From positions 1 to 14,316 of the forward strand of contig JBIOZI010000139.1 in the NCBI GenBank assembly GCA_044871085.1: DNA of 14,316 nt, in the 5' to 3' direction. Made by a program: the position numbers and the translations under genes. The notes below the pieces were generated by a model, which had not been told where the DNA came from, did no database searches, and worked only from the letters and a program-made list of their open reading frames with translations. This document shows positions 13,930 through 14,316 of the stretch, in pieces. Source of the stretch: CADEED01 sp044871085 (GTDB taxonomy: Bacteria; Pseudomonadota; Gammaproteobacteria; Steroidobacterales; Steroidobacteraceae). Positions within the stretch are counted from its first letter, which is position 1, and each line of letters starts with the position of its first letter.

Positions 13930-14316
13930 ATGTCGTTCGAAATCTCCATGGAACCGTATGCGCAGCTGGTGCGCTCGCTATTGCCGCGAGCGGCCTCCGT
14001 GAGCCTGTTCGACAACGCGGGCAAACTGCTGTGGTCGAGCGCGGTCAGCACCAACTCCGAGCTGTTCGCCCTGGTGCTGCAGGCGACCGCGGAGCTCGAG
14101 CACGACCGCGACGGCGTGGGCCAGCACTGCGCGCTGCCCGACGACGGCCCGGCCTATCTATTCTGGCTGCGTGACGAGCGCGGTGAGGTCGCGGCGGTGG
14201 TCGCGGTGGTGTGCACGCGCCGCTCGGGCGACACCGACCTGCTGCCGTTCTCGTACGTGCACGACCACCTGAGGCCGGCCCTGGAGCTGCTGCGCCGCGA
14301 CCTGCTGGCGCGCGCC
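13930..14316 (+). CDS. Unrecognised gene, N-terminal part only (runs past the window end)
   Basis: The frame from ATG 13930 is open to the last base, giving 129 residues without a stop. Other in-frame starts are ATG 13915 and ATG 13951; binding sites are weak for all. No signal peptide or membrane helix is seen. The visible part starts MSFEISMEPYAQLVRSLLPR and then has SVSLFDNAGKLLWSS, a strand-turn-strand of the sort seen in PAS/GAF/roadblock-like sensory folds. The middle is acidic, with YLFWLRDERGEVAAVVAVV as a probable beta-hairpin, and it ends in a Leu/Arg-rich helix (HLRPALELLRRDLLARA). A cytoplasmic signalling protein with an N-terminal sensory domain is a reasonable inference, possibly followed by a c-di-GMP domain, but no catalytic motif lies inside the window. 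Codon use matches the neighbours and it follows envC by 81 bases. Confidence 0.7.
   Translation, partial: MSFEISMEPYAQLVRSLLPRAASVSLFDNAGKLLWSSAVSTNSELFALVLQATAELEHDRDGVGQHCALPDDGPAYLFWLRDERGEVAAVVAVVCTRRSGDTDLLPFSYVHDHLRPALELLRRDLLARA

Overview
The window is GC-rich DNA, by eye about 65% GC. Gene content and protein sequences point to a gammaproteobacterium of the Xanthomonadales/Nevskiales/Steroidobacterales type. Markers are NtrB-NtrC behind a DUF4124 protein, the YibN-GrxC-SecB-GpsA block, EnvC and TrmL. The exact genus cannot be read from the sequence.

Layout. 1-3142 (+): tail of an exported DUF4124 protein, then ntrB (glnL) and ntrC (glnG), whose ATG/TGA overlap indicates translational coupling; this is the nitrogen-status two-component system. 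3143-3493: a 351-base gap without a convincing gene but dense in hairpins, a 16-base direct repeat and a 12-base palindrome. 3494-3652 (+): a 52-residue single-span membrane protein. 3663-3707: a 19-bp hairpin between convergent genes. 3689-4639 (-): class 1B dihydroorotate dehydrogenase. 4706-6289 (-): exported di-heme DHOR (DUF1111) cytochrome, ending at a perfect 12-bp stem with a UUCG loop. 6290-6598: divergent intergenic region. 6599-7078 (+): trmL tRNA methyltransferase. 7218-10276 (+): a di-heme cytochrome c peroxidase/MauG-like lipoprotein whose stop codon overlaps the start of a membrane histidine kinase. 10297-12574 (-): yibN-like rhodanese, grxC, secB and gpsA in one tightly packed operon. 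12670-13848 (+): envC, divergent from the rhodanese. 13930 to the end (+): start of an unrecognised gene that continues past the window.

How the genes relate. Most of the window is housekeeping: nitrogen control, pyrimidine synthesis, tRNA modification, phospholipid precursor synthesis, protein export, thiol redox and septal peptidoglycan splitting. The accessory-looking part is the pair of di-heme c-type proteins on either side of trmL. The peroxidase-kinase pair is the best candidate for a little-described system: a lipid-anchored periplasmic haem protein coupled in translation to a transmembrane sensor kinase, with no response regulator in the window. The peroxidase also seems to lack the canonical distal histidine of CcpA enzymes.

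Smaller observations are a duplicated TonB-box-like motif in the 52-residue protein, probable leaderless starts, and three copies of TTGTTAGG, each encoding Leu-Leu-Gly with the rare codon TTA. No tRNA, rRNA, CRISPR array, insertion sequence or phage gene was seen.
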